Assembly (NCBI GenBank): GCA_014925825.1
Contig: JACGCK010000268.1
Span: 1 to 55,206, forward strand
Length of the DNA: 55,206 nucleotides
Reading direction: 5' to 3'
Origin: Pholiota molesta
Taxonomy: Eukaryota; Basidiomycota; Agaricomycetes; Agaricales; Strophariaceae
Under the pieces are notes generated by a model that was not told the DNA's origin, did no database searches, and worked only from the letters and a program-made list of their open reading frames with translations. Numbering within the stretch: the first letter of the stretch is position 1; each line of letters starts with the position of its first letter. The position numbers and the translations under genes are program-made. Below, piece after piece: positions 32,444 to 45,940 of the stretch.

Positions 32444-32769
32444 GGAAATATCTAGCTTAGGGAGTTGTGAGGAACGTCCGAGTTCGAAGTTGGCGGACGG
32501 ACTCGTGGTGTTGTGTCCAAACTCAACACGTTGCGTAGTACGTAATCCCTGTGGGCTCTTTCTCCCATCCACGCTTCTCCAAACCAGCATTGATAACAGT
32601 ATATGGACCTTTGTTGAATTGAACATTGAATAGCGCTGAATACGAACTGGACCGTTTATGTTTATTCGGCATGAATTTCTAGAAAAGGATCCGTACACTG
32701 TACTCAAAAATAAAGAATGAAGTAATGCAGCATTGTATCGACAATTACACCGCACAGTCATAGACATAT
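32444..32769. other. Spacer between F-box C and D
   Basis: The part near 32500-32560 resembles the sequence just right of the transposon at 36218-36270, the displaced upstream region of gene D. The part from 32625 resembles the 3' flank of gene C. So the spacer is the upstream region of C followed by the downstream region of D. Confidence 0.65.
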
Positions 32770-34260
32770 TCAAACTGTTGAGCTCCATGTCCTCCATTCA
32801 CCCATGGCAAGGTTAATCCCATGTTCACTTTCTGAAGCTACCTCGAATGAAACATTTGGCATCGTCTCGATATATCTCTGGATGATCCACAATAATAAAG
32901 CCTTGAAAATATTCTCGAACTGCGAATCAACATCCCACCGCATAGGTTTTACTATGATGGTGACTTTTCGAATATTGTTTGCTGGGCTTGTCAAGTCCAA
33001 CCACTCTTTGGAAAGGAAAAGATTCTTGACGAACCCTTTGGCTACTATAATCGCATCATCATCACCTAGGCACACCAGCTCTATTTTGAGATGCGAGAGG
33101 TGTGGCGCATGCATTGGGAGCGGGGGGACAGCCCGATCAGTACTAGTGGGTACTCTGGCGTTATCGGGGTAGCAGAGGAAGTAAGGTCCCAAAGAGAGCT
33201 GTGCCACTGCCGGGGCAGACTTCAACACGTTTTGAATCTCTGTGGCGGCGCGAGAGTCGCGCCATGTGGCCGCGTGGGAGATGAGGGACAGTGTGCGCAA
33301 GGCGGGAAGGTGTGTAAAAAGTGCATTCAGGGGATATATTGGACTCCCCGGGATCACGAAGCAGTCGACGGTAAGAGTGCCAAGTGACAAAAGAGATATC
33401 TTTTTGTGTGTGGACTCGGAGGATGCTGCGGTGTCTACCGATATGACCTTGAAACTGCCCCACTGAAGATCTTTCAATGCAGGGAGGATTGAGAACCAGG
33501 TATGGGAAAGGATAGTGCCGCCAACTGAGAGATGCGTTAGCGTAGACCAGCTGTCAAGATTCTTGATAGGGTCTTCATGCGGAATTGTGTACTGTATCGA
33601 CAGATGGCGTACTGTCGCAGGGATCTGAGATGGTAGGTCCAACTTGGCGTCTACAACGTAGTATTCATCGTCGTCGTCCTCATCTTCTTCATCATACGCT
33701 AAGAGGGACGAGGAGTCCCATATCAATGTGCGTAACTTTGGAGGTAAGATACGTAATCCCCTTTCAACCCCATGTCGAATCAGAAATGGGTAGAATAGAC
33801 CAATATCGAGATAGTGCGCCGACGACATGTAATCGAACAGGAAATCTGCAGCTTCGGAGTCCAGATGGGTTCCGAGATTGCCAGTTCTTGGCTGTACGTT
33901 TATGGGACAGATACCAAACCGGAGAAATGGTGGCATTGAGCGGTGCTTCGTCCTCCACCATTTCATAAATTCGATGTCGCGCATGAAAGCTGCCGAGTTC
34001 CTGACCAAGGGATTCCCTTCATCGTCCCATACAATTGGAAGGCGAATGTGAAGATGCGTCCAAAGGGAGGCGATCTCGAGCGCAGCTGCCTTCCAGGAGG
34101 AGCAAACATGGCAGAGGAGTAATGGCGCGGTCTTCGTGCTGGGTTGCCAGCAGTGGTTATCGTTGAGACGATCTTCAGGGAGACATTGAAGGAATATCTC
34201 CCGTAAAACATCGTAGGGAATGCTTGTGAATGGACTTCTGGTGATAGATGTGATGGACAT
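32770..34260 (-). CDS. F-box gene D, leucine-rich-type F-box protein
   Basis: Intronless, 496 aa from MSITSITRSPFTSIPYDVLR. The F-box (IPYDVLREIFLQCLPEDRL, LLCHVCSSWKAAAL) is followed by leucine-rich-like strands (LRTLIWDSSSLLAY, LRTLSLISHAATW), ending in GEWRTWSSTV. An acidic DDD/EE insert lies near residue 205. It is the tandem paralogue of gene C. The hAT-like element begins only 93 bp upstream of the start codon, so its normal promoter has been displaced. Upstream in-frame codons run into the transposon and are not counted. Confidence 0.87.
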   Translation of the reverse strand: MSITSITRSPFTSIPYDVLREIFLQCLPEDRLNDNHCWQPSTKTAPLLLCHVCSSWKAAALEIASLWTHLHIRLPIVWDDEGNPLVRNSAAFMRDIEFMKWWRTKHRSMPPFLRFGICPINVQPRTGNLGTHLDSEAADFLFDYMSSAHYLDIGLFYPFLIRHGVERGLRILPPKLRTLIWDSSSLLAYDEEDEDDDDEYYVVDAKLDLPSQIPATVRHLSIQYTIPHEDPIKNLDSWSTLTHLSVGGTILSHTWFSILPALKDLQWGSFKVISVDTAASSESTHKKISLLSLGTLTVDCFVIPGSPIYPLNALFTHLPALRTLSLISHAATWRDSRAATEIQNVLKSAPAVAQLSLGPYFLCYPDNARVPTSTDRAVPPLPMHAPHLSHLKIELVCLGDDDAIIVAKGFVKNLFLSKEWLDLTSPANNIRKVTIIVKPMRWDVDSQFENIFKALLLWIIQRYIETMPNVSFEVASESEHGINLAMGEWRTWSSTV

Positions 34261-34630
34261 GGAAATATCTGCCATCCATAGGGAGTTATGAGGAATGTCA
34301 GAGACTCCGAGTCGGCGTCGGCGAAAGCACTTGCGGCCAACTTTGGGCCAACCCAGGGGGCTGTCAACGGAAAACTCCGAGGACTCAACCTCCACGAAGT
34401 TGGCCAATTCGAGTATTCGAGGTCTTCTCCTTTTTAGGAAGGGCCAGGGGTCCTGCACGATACGCATCAGCAGCTGGACATGCGCTGGCGTTGGCGCAAG
34501 TGCTCAGCTTGTGCTCAGCATTCAGCACTCCGTCGGCATATTGCATAGAGTTGGGCCGCATGAGCTGCAGAGTAAAGACATCACAGCATAAGGTACCAAT
34601 ACGGCAGATTTTGTATCCAGAGGCAGCATC

Positions 34631-34684
34631 CATGTCTCTTCACTTGGTCATGTCTCTTCACTTGGTCATGTCTCTTCACTTGGT
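34631..34684. repeat. 18-bp perfect tandem triplet
   Basis: Three exact head-to-tail copies of CATGTCTCTTCACTTGGT inside the hAT-like element, close to the inner end of its left inverted repeat. Confidence 0.95.
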
Positions 34685-35187
34685 GTGAGATGGGTCTAGT
34701 TGGGTGCCGTTCGGCGTTGAGCCTTGGTTGAGCCAATGTTTGAGCCGTTGAGACCATGACCATCAAATATGCAGCGCTGTAAGCTTGACTTCAGTGGATG
34801 GTACCATAAGTACTTAGTAGCTATATTATGCCTTGAAAGATGCTATGTGAATCATACTTTCAAGCGTACGCTGTAAATTGACTGATAACGACTGGAAGTA
34901 CTGAACAGTGAATTACAAAAGTTGTGTTGGTGTCTTCCTCAACTGAGCATTGACCATTTGGGTGACTCTACTATACTGTTTAACATAGAGATATATGGAT
35001 ATGTTATTGCATAGTGACTAGTATGCTCTCCAAGGAGCCGTAGTACGTACAAGTTGGAGTTGAGCGAGATTCGGAATCACACTGAGCGTCAAACTGTGAC
35101 TCGGGAGCACTTGCAACAAGGGGTATGCCAGAAAAAAATGATATATATCATGTCAATTTACGAAAATAAGCAAATTTTGGGTCCCCT

Positions 35188-35205
35188 CCCCCCCCCCCCC
35201 CCCCC
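35188..35205. repeat. Homopolymer of 18 C
   Basis: Eighteen consecutive C bases read directly, inside the hAT-like element. Run length is likely to be uncertain in any sequencing method. Confidence 0.85.
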
Positions 35206-36217
35206 TTCTTTCCTAAAATGGACATTTTTGATGGCCGGAATGATCCGGGCATGCTAAATATAGTATGTGAGCTCCATAGCCCGACCATGGGCTTGTGGTC
35301 TTAGTGCCAATTGTCTACCATGTTGTGTCTCTGTGCCACAGAACACTGCCAGTGCAGTGTTTGTGGTAATGGAGATTGTTGTGCAGCAGTTTATATAGTC
35401 CCAGGCACCATGATTGGGAAGCAAAGCTAAGCCTACACAGTAGCAGTGTATATACTAAGATGGTGGGGAAGTTGGAAACAGCATGGGTGCTGTGGGCAAC
35501 TTAAAGGGCACAGTGTCCAGGTCACAGGCAATTACTTAATTGTTAATAGTGTTGGATCATTGGTGCTACTTAGACTAAAGCTGTCAGTAATGCTGAATGC
35601 TAAATCCTGATAGCATAAATATATGAAGACACATACCGAGAAGCACTTGATGAGCTTGCTGTAGGTGCAAGAGTAGTGCTTGACAAGCTCTGTGTGGCTT
35701 GAGACACAGGTATTTAATGCAAATGAGTTTTAATTGCTAATTAAATTGTGCCAAATGTCAATATACAAGGATATGAGGTTGTAAATGCAATTAAATTTGA
35801 CTTTTGAGCACCATACAAAGTATATATAAGAAAAAAAAATAAGCCAATCTGACATACCCCCCCTCCCTACCCCGATATGTCAGATTTTGCCGGTGCATAC
35901 CCCTTGACTTGCAAAGTTGCGCCAGCGCCAGCCACGCACAGCCGCTGACTTGGATGTGTGTTGCAAAAACAACGTTATTGAGCGCTTATGCAACGATGTC
36001 TCTTTGCAGCTTGTGTGGCCCAACTCTGTGCAATATGCTGTCGGTTCGCCGAGCATTGAGCACTTGCGCCAACGCCAGCGCACGCCCAGCTGCTGATGCG
36101 TATCGTGCAGGACCCCTGACCCTTCCCAAAAAGGAGAAGACCTCGAATACTCGAATTGGCCAACTTCGTGGAGGTTGAGTCCTCGGAGTTTTCCGTTGAC
36201 AGCCCCCTGGGCCAACC

Positions 36218-36930
36218 TGCTGTTCAAAGCTCAACATGTTGCGTACGTAATTCCTGGCGTCTAACGGCTTTTCCCGAGCCTCTCAGCGAGCGTACATGTT
36301 GCAGTAAAATATTTTTGCTCTTATTGTCACTCTAGACTTAAGACCAGGACGTTCTATCCAGAATAAAATTGACACTGCCCAGGTAGGGCCGCGAAGACCT
36401 CACGAGAAGCATACTTAGCGAGAGCGAGCGTAGCTTCGTATCTCAACGAGGCGCATAACAGCCTCCTTTCTCACCTCTCTGTTCGAGTGCTCCAATCGAA
36501 ACGGATGACGTGGATTGATATGATACCATCGCTATAGCTGATGTAAGTATGACTGCGAGATTGAGTGTGTCGAAACGAATGCAGGGCGATGAAGTGTCAA
36601 GATGTATCAGTAGCAGAATAAAGAGAAAAGAGTGTGAGATGAAAGGCGAAGGAAAGAGAAGGAGAACCACAGAAGAGACAGGAAAACAACCTGGTTATAT
36701 GTAAAATCAGGCAGGCAGTGGAAACGCAGCAGACAAACGGGTGGACAGCTAGACGATCGGACTTATAAGGGAGTTGCGGCATGTTCGGGCTAAGAAAAAG
36801 AGAATAATGACTGCTTAGTGTAGAGGAAGGAATAAGCGAAAGGATAACAAAAGAAACCAAGGAAAAGACGTTGAGAAATGTGAACGGGAAAAAGGCAGCA
36901 ACACACAATAGGCGTGCCAGATATGCACAT
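36218..36930. other. Intergenic: displaced F-box D upstream region, then NST1 3' side
   Basis: The first 60 bp resemble the upstream region of F-box C (near 32500-32560). The rest has only short low-complexity frames and should include the NST1 3' UTR. Confidence 0.5.
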
Positions 36931-39900
36931 TTAAGAACCGGTGTGAGGAGTCGACGAAGCCGCCGCGTTATGGTTCATGAACGGCGGCCCCGGGAAGAAC
37001 CCGCCCGGCGGGTGCCAGCTATCGCCATTCGTCGCCGGCGCGTTATTCGCCCACAGCGACCCGCTCCCAATCGGCGACACACCGGGGTGGTGCATCCCAT
37101 GCAGATGGCTGTTCGTCCCGATCGGCGCCGGGATCGGGCGCGCAGGCGAGGGCGAGAACCCCGGCGGGCCCGACGCGCCCCACGGCGCAGGCTGCCCCGC
37201 GCGCGGGCTCGTCGGGGCCCAGTTCTGCAGCGGCGCCATGCCCGCGCCGATCGCGCCCACGCCCGCGCCAATGGGCGCGACGCGGCGCTGCCCCGCCGTC
37301 GACACCACCTCGTCGTCATCCGCGGCGAGCGCGGACGAGCCGAGAAGACCCTTCGGGCTCGGGGAGCGGCGGCTTGGCGACCCGGAGCCCGAGCTCGCGC
37401 CCTCGCCTGACCCGCCCGCGATGGGGCGCGCGATCGGTGCGATGGGACGCGTGATGGGCCCGAGGCCAGACACGGGCGCGTCCGCCTGCGGGTTCACGAG
37501 CGCCATCGAGCCGCGGCGGCCCTGGCCGGGCGCGAGCATCGCCGGGGCAGGTGTGCTCGCGGGGGCCAGGGGCGTCTTGGGCTTGGGAGGCCCGATGGGG
37601 GACGGCGTGCCGGGTGAGATGTTCAGCGGGCTGCCACCAAGGGGCATGCCAATGGACATGGGCATGCCGCGCGAAAAGGTGGGGTCGAACGAGGAGGGGC
37701 CGGCGTTGAAGCTGCGCGCGAGGCCCGAGGGCGGGAGCGGCGTGCCTGGGGGCAGGTGCTGCTGGTGCTGCATGTTCGGGCTGTTGAACGGGTACTGCAT
37801 GGGGAAGGCCCCGACGCGCGGGGAAAGCGCGGGTGGCGGTATCATGACAGGGCCTTGCGGGTGGCCGAACATCTGCGGCGGCAGGTGCTGGGGTAATTGC
37901 TGCTGGCCGATGTTGCCCAGAGGCGGGAGGTGGTGCTGGCGCGACATGTTGGACTGTTGCTGCTGCTGTTGCTGTTGTTGTTGCTGTTGTTGTTGCTGCT
38001 GCTGCTGCTGCGGGGGCTGCTGCAACTGCTGCGGGTTCTGCGGGAGCGGGTGAGGTCGAGGAACCTGACCCTGTCCCACTACACCAGGGGGCGAGATCGC
38101 CGACGGAGTAGGAGGTACATGCTTGTTGTTGACGGCCTTCTTCGCAGGTGCGCCATTGATGACAGTCGCCGGGTTGGGTGTACGAGGCAGCGACGCCGTG
38201 GCAGCGACAGGTGGAACAGAGCTGGCCTTGGTGGGCGTGACGAGAGTAGGAGTCGACGACGAAGCGGAAGCATTAGCACGCACAGGTGCCTTGACGCTGT
38301 TCGCTTGTGCCTGGGCGATAGCGGCGGCGCGCTGTTGCGCAGCAAGCTTCTCCTTGGCCTCGCGCTGCTCTTTCTCCTCCTTCTCCTTCGCAAGGCGCTT
38401 TTCCTTCTCCGCCCTCTCGCGCTCCTCCCGTTTCTCCTTCTCGATGCGCTCCCGCTCCGCCCGCTCCTCCCGCTCCTTCGCCAGCCTTGCCTCCCGCTCC
38501 TCCTTCGCCTTGCGCTCTTTCTCCTCGCGCTCCTTCTTCGCCCGCTCCTCCTTCTCCTTCTTCTTCTTCTCCCGCTCGAGCTCGCGCTCGCGCTCCTCCT
38601 GCTGCCGTTTTTTCTTCTCCTCCTCCTTGCGCAGGCGCTCTTCCTCGGCCTGGCGCTTGGCGGCCTCGCGCCGCTGGCGTTCGTCCTCGCGCTTTTTCCG
38701 GTTCTCCTCTTCCTGTGCGAGCTGCTTGGCCTTGAGCGCGGCCTCCTCCGCGGCCTTCTCCGCCGACTTGGCGGCCTTCTCTTCCTCCTTGGCTAATTTC
38801 TGCTGCCTGCACGCACCCAAAAATATAACAGACCCAAGAGAGAGAGAAAAACACCAAAAATAGCGATCAGCCCCTGTCGATAGCACACACGCCAAAGGGA
38901 ACATAAGAATGAATGACGCACCGCTTCTTATCTTTCTTCTTCTGGTTCTGCGTCTGCTTCTTCATCTCACGGTCGCGCGTGGACTTGTCCTCCTCGTCGA
39001 GCTCGCGGAGGAGCTGCAGCTGGCGCTCCTGCGCGACCTTCTCGCGATACGCGGTCAGCACGCGCTGCTCGAACATGCGCGCGGCGAAGATCGAGAACAT
39101 CCTCTTGCCCTCCTCCATCTTCTGCTCCTCCGTCATCGGCTGCGAAAAAGAGATAGAAATACAGAGGCGTGTAAGTTAGCAGATCTGCGGAGGCAGTTGG
39201 GGGCGACGGCGGCGTACCTCTTCCTCGTCGTCCTCTTCGTCCTCGTCCTCGTCCTCGCTCCCACCGGCGTCGTCCTCGCCGTCCTCGTCCGCCTCGCTCC
39301 CCTCGCGGTCCTCGTCGCTCTCCTCGTCGCTCTCGTCCTCGACGTCATTCGCCGCCTCCTCCTCGCGCTGCATGCGGCGCTCCGCGAGCTGCTCCATCAT
39401 CTCCAGGAACTTCTGCCCGTCGTTCTTCAGCAGGTCGTCCGCGACGGTGAGGATGTTGCCCGGCCCTGCAGCGGAGCGGATATCAGCGGGCTGTGTGCAG
39501 AAATGGGAACAAGGCGATTGTTTTACGTACCGGTGACGGTCAGGCTGTTCCCGATGTTGAACAGTCCGTCGCGGCCCTTGCTCGGCGGGGCCCGCCGCCC
39601 GTTGGCTGGCGGCGGTGCCCGCCTGTTGGGGTCGAGCGGCTGGCCCTTGGGTATGCGGTCGCTGGGGAGCCGGCGCCCAGCTGGGTCCGGCTGGTCGACG
39701 TCATCCTCCTCCTCTTCTTCTTCCTCCTCCTCCTCGCCCTCCTCCTCCTCTTCCTCCTCCTCCGCGCCCTCCTCCTCCTCCTCTTCCTGGTCTTCGTACT
39801 GGTCGCCGTCATATTCCTCCTCCTCCTGCTCTTCCTCTTCCAGGTCGCTTTCCTTGCCGGGCGGTGGGTGGTGATGGGGGTGCGGGTGTGGATGCTGTTG

Positions 39901-40862
39901 TTTGCGGCCATTGGTGACAGGGGGCAGGAGGGCTTGGGGCGGCGGACCGCGGTGTGGGACTTGGTGCTGTTGCTGCTGCTTCGCGGCACGGGCCCGCTTG
40001 GGGTGTGCATGGGCGGCGGCGACGACGGCGCCGTTCTTGTCGAGCTCTACGCTGCCGGGAAAGGGGCCGGGGCCTGGCGGCGGGGGGATGGTGCCACCGG
40101 ACGAGACGTAGCGCTGCTGGTAGTTCGCGTACTGTTCTAGCTCCTCGTAATAAGCATCGTACAGTACCTCGAGCTCTTCCTCTATTGCATTCCTGTGTGG
40201 TTTGAAGCAGGATCGTCCGGTGATCGGGGGGAGATCAAGAGATACAGGGAGGGCATGGAAAGCAAGCAGAGAGCAGCGTCAGCAACGGTGGCGACAGCGG
40301 AGAGCGAGAAAAATAGAACAAAAAAAGGGGGACAACGTGGTGGGGGAAAGGGCACGCACCGCTTCCTGCCACAGACCGCACAGGAGCAGCTGTGCTTCTG
40401 CTGCTCCTTCATTTTCTTGAGGACGGTGTCCTTCTCGATCTTGACGAGATTCCGACGTTCCTGCTCGCCGAGCCCGAGCCAGAAGTCCTTGATGCGTTCG
40501 CGCTCCTCGGTGGTGCTCGTGCTCCATATCTTGTTGGCGTTCGCCTTGCCCTTCTGCGCGGCGGTGGGGCCTGTGCTGCCCGCAGCCTGCGACCCCGCGC
40601 CGGCTGCGGCCGCCCGCCCCTTGGCGGCGGTGCCCGCGGTGGACGTCGGGGGCGATGGGTGGCGATGGGGCTGCGGGGGCGGCTGCTGGGCCTGCTGCTG
40701 GGTGTAGACGGGGGCCTTGGAGGCGGCGCGTGCGCTCTTGGGCTGCTGCTGGGGCGCGGGGGCGGTGGTCTGTGCGGGCGGATAGCTCATGGGCTTTTTT
40801 CCGATGGAGATGGAGGACGGGGGCGCTGGGGGGCCGGCGGGCGCTGCTCTGCTCACGGGCAT
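36931..40862 (-). CDS. NST1: NST1-type stress response protein
   Basis: Five exons (40862-40360, 40192-39531, 39465-39218, 39139-38922, 38806-36931) with phase-consistent introns. Order of regions: a P/A/Q-rich N-terminus with [13 protein letters not shown]; a segment with [19 protein letters not shown] and a CxCxxCxRKR-like cysteine patch; [20 protein letters not shown]; long acidic E/D runs; [20 protein letters not shown] and [20 protein letters not shown]; then about 150 residues of K/E/R coiled coil; then a P/Q-rich tail with a poly-Q run. This is the layout of fungal NST1, a negative regulator of salt tolerance in yeast, with a cytoplasmic role linked to mRNA processing bodies. The start is chosen at [10 protein letters not shown]; in-frame upstream ATGs exist. 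Large antisense open frames here are composition artefacts. Confidence 0.88.
37954..38010 (-). repeat. CAG/CAA repeat encoding poly-Q in NST1
   Basis: About 19 consecutive glutamine codons, a mix of CAG and CAA, in the last exon of the NST1 gene. Mixed codons suggest selection for glutamine rather than simple recent slippage. Confidence 0.9.
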
Positions 40863-42250
40863 GGCAGGAGGACAACCAGGTAGCGATTGGTCAGCCCGGC
40901 CAAATTTTCCCATTTCCCTCCCCCGGATATGCCCATATCGGGCCATTCCCGGCCCCGCGGGCGCGCTTGCCTCTTTCGTCGCCCGCAATCCCCACTCGAC
41001 TTTATTTAGACTTGCTATAGCTACCATATTCTGTGAAAGTCATATACTTTTTATCTGACTCCGATTATCGCGCGTCTTCCTTGTTCCTTACTAGGGGACG
41101 ATCGATCGTGGCTGTTGACTCTATACAATTGTCTAAAGGTAATAACCAGGTGAGGCAACAAAGCGGGTGCAGCCGTAGCGTTATATTAAAAGCGCGCATT
41201 GAGAAATGATCTATGACTCCCATACTAAGGGCCTTTCAAGCTCGGCCTGATCCTTGTACTACTTTTAGCAAAGAACAAAAGATTTCTCAAAAACGGGCGA
41301 AATCGAAGCTAACGGACATCAACCGAATCCGATACCTCGCGAGCGCTGTCACTGATCAGGGTCAGGTTGCGTCAATGCGCATTGCGTATGCGCCGTGCGC
41401 GAGTGCGTTGTCAGACCAACTCAGACGCGCCTAAGTAATAAAGCTCACACGCTCGGTGGCACTTGCGCAAAGTGCCGGCGGCATCAAAAATACAGAATTT
41501 GTTGAACATCAGAAAGTTTGTCGAGCAATAAGTATGACCGACACGATTGAAACTAACGCCTACCCTCATTGCTTTGCATCTACACCGCGCGCCGCGCGGT
41601 AGACATCTCTGAGGCTCGCACATAGTGAGAGATCTTGGGCCCATGATTTCAAGGGCGTGGATATGCACTGCTCTCTACAAAAAGGCGTACACTAATTGGC
41701 GCACCAACTTATATAAGGAGACGCAAACTTCTTTATTCTCGTATGCGCATCTCGGCGGCGGCGGTTGGTGTTCTGAGGAAGACTGGAGCTTTCATGCAAG
41801 GAGCGCATAAGTGAGTATGTTTTGGATACTGCCTCAGCGCTCAGCCGCGAACTGTCTTCGCAAAAGACCCATTCGTGTTCATCAAACTGCTCCGGCCCAA
41901 GTCCGATGAACACAAGATTTATCAGTCTCCTACGCCAGCAATCCGAGCCGTGGAATGAAGCCAATTTTCCTTGCGTCATTCCTGCATCATCCTCTTCCTA
42001 ATGATGTGTACCATTTTGTGGGTTTCACCCAAGGTGAACTCCCCATATAACTATCTCATGCTACACCTCAAACGGTACCTCGTTCTAGGTGCGATGGAGG
42101 CATGGAGACAAATACCCCTGGTTCAACTCAATTAAGGCAGTAATGGACATTATTCAATTCGTACGTACTGAACCATACAAAGGCTGCCGCATATTTGACG
42201 AAGGCCTGATCCACGAACAACTAGTATACAGAGAAAAAATTCCACCAGTA
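40863..42250. other. Intergenic, no gene recognised
   Basis: 1.4 kb holding the NST1 promoter side and the 3' side of the kinase gene. A minus frame at 41692-41979 and a few smaller ones have no recognisable similarity and no intron support. I do not call them. Confidence 0.45.
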
Positions 42251-43873
<1,623 letters not shown>

Positions 43874-45340
43874 ATGCACTCTTTCGAGCTACGCATCCCT
43901 CCTGAACTAGCAGAGTCTGTCATAGACGAAGTAACTGCTTTCTCCCATACGCCGACATGCACTAGCACCCTATCGTCCCTCGCCCTCGTGTCACACGCAT
44001 TTCGGCATCGAGTGAACAAACACAGATTTCGAGAAATCACTCTAATCCTCACGGACGAAGTTCGCGTGTTTGCTTTTTTACTCAAAACTGACTCAAGATT
44101 GTGGCCACAAGACGAGGGGTTGCATGCTTACATCCGAAAAGTCAAGATTTTCTTAGGGGGAAGCCCACATGGAAACATGGATGTGTTGCCGATGCTGAAC
44201 AGTGGCTACATGGAATTCATCCTTGATAAGATATTTCGCAGATATACTCGAGACGATGCACCCGCACTATCTTTTACCTTGGTTTGGGATGTTAAGGTGG
44301 GATGCGAAAGGCTCAGCGATTCTGACGAACGGTATCAACTCGACTGGGAGGATTTAGATGATGATCTCCAATCGTCATTCCTGAATATGGTTCAAGAGTC
44401 TTGTTTGACTGACCTGCATGTCTTGTCTTTGGACAATATACCGAGGGACCTTGTTCATAAATGCGACATCTCTACTCTCAGTTTTGTTAATGTTACATTT
44501 GCCTCATCGTTGGATCTGGACCAATCCACGGAAGGTATCTTGAATTCTTGGCATCTTGGAAACATCAATGAATTCAGTACCGACCACTCTACCTCGCCCA
44601 TGGACTACATTTGGCACGGTTGCCTACCATGCATCACCATTAACCCCGATTTTCCCAAATTTGGAGAAGCTCATCTGCTGTATTTGCGATGATGAAGAAT
44701 ATGAAATGACCGTTGCACTTATGCAACGTGCAACCATGCTGAATACGCTTTCATTAACATTACTCGGTAAATCATGAATAATAATCTTTCAATCAGGCCA
44801 AAACTAATAATCCCAAACTTCACAGAGCCAACGAAGCGAGCGAAGCATTTATGCTACGATCATTTTTTGAACTTGGAAAACCTCGGAGTGACATACTATA
44901 ACCCTTTGCGACCATTCGCACCGAATTATCCGGAACTGGTCCACAACGTTATCGACGTCTTCAGGCCTACCATCCCTTCTGTTCGACAACTGTCTCTTGG
45001 TTTTACGGTCTTTTCAGTGAATGACTGTTCGACTAATCTCGAGACAATCTTTAGTCATCATGACTTTTCCACCATCGATGACTTCCTTGCGAATTCTCTA
45101 CCTCCTACTCTCGAAATTCTTCATATTTGTATCAGTGTGGTCATGACTACGTGGACGACCGAACGTTGGGTTACCGATAAATTTCAAGAGGAGGGCAGCA
45201 AGTATGCGCGTAAATTCTTTCCTCGGCTTTCAAAGCTATCCATCTTTTCCATCATGACTATGGCAAAACATATCGGTATATCGATGAAGAACATTACTCC
45301 AGCCACCCAGGGTATAAGTGGAAAGATATCTGTGGCATAA
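43874..45340 (+). CDS. F-box/LRR-like protein (diverged)
   Basis: Three exons (43874-44534, 44578-44766, 44826-45340) total 1365 nt, 454 aa. The N-terminus IPPELAESVIDEVTAF, followed by LSSLALVSHAFRHRVNKHRF, is the agaricomycete F-box-like pattern. It is followed by strands such as LHVLSLDNIP, FPNLEKLICC, LNTLSLTLLG and LENLGVTYY typical of leucine-rich solenoids. An apparent frameshift near 44540 disappears when a 43-nt GT-AG intron (44535-44577) is spliced, which restores the frame through FPNLEKL. It is not closely related to F-box genes A-D. Probable SCF substrate receptor; target unknown. Confidence 0.72.
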
Positions 45341-45940
45341 CAATGGATTGATATTGATTCATAGTGGCAGCTATCTTACCCGTGTTTAGACAGAATTATA
45401 TTCCGTATAGAATGCTTTCTGCATTCTAAGTTAAACTGAGTGATCGTGTGTTCATGGTGAGCTACTGTTATCCTAACCACATATTTGGTAGCATCCGTAT
45501 ACATTCCAGATTCCTATGGAGTACTTACAGTAATTCGGGGCGAGTGTGCCGCTTGTCGGTCTTACCGCATTATTTGTGCTCAGGTGCTCAAGGTAACAAT
45601 CAAAATGAACACAGTTTTTGCACATCGATTATTGATTGGGCGCTCACGGATAGAAGCTTACATAGGATCCGAATGACTATTGTCCGAATGTAAAATAACG
45701 ATATCATAGAATAAAGACATCAGCTGGGACTAGCTCTATATATTAGACGCGACTGCATAGGCTTGAGCACAAGAGGTGGAGATGAGATGAGGATGCGAGA
45801 ACGACTATGTATGCATCAAAGCGTCATGAATATACAGTCTGCGAACAATGCCTAAATGGCAGGTTCACATCCCGTAAGGCAAAGCAAATCATTGATCACC
45901 TACATGGAGGGATTAGTTAGTCCTGATAAGCACCCCATGC
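45341..45940. other. Intergenic, convergent 3' ends
   Basis: Between the F-box-like gene and the exchanger stop codon. Short frames only, nothing recognised. Confidence 0.4.

Larger units (their letters stand above)
34354..36209. mobile_element. Non-autonomous hAT-like element upstream of F-box D
   Basis: 1856 bp beginning CAGGGGGCTGTCAACGGAAA and ending with its reverse complement. A perfect 8-bp target duplication GGCCAACC flanks it (34346-34353 and 36210-36217). The inverted repeats stay alike for about 230 bp (34354-34590 and 35985-36209), longer than usual for hAT. The interior has no transposase frame. It contains an 18-bp tandem triplet at 34631-34684 and an 18-base C run at 35188. 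The flanks are the duplicated upstream sequence of the F-box pair, so insertion followed that duplication. Confidence 0.9.

Noticed and set aside
36977..39874. Long plus-strand open frames (299-358 residues) opposite NST1
   Set aside because: They are rich in Leu, Cys, Ser and Gly runs that simply mirror the poly-Q, K/E and D/E codons of NST1. No domain or splice logic supports them.
41692..41979. 95-residue minus frame between NST1 and the kinase
   Set aside because: Unrecognised, without family motifs or convincing exon structure.
44535..44692. Apparent frameshift in the F-box-like gene at 43874
   Set aside because: A 43-nt GT-AG intron (44535-44577) restores the frame through FPNLEKLICC, so no frameshift is needed.
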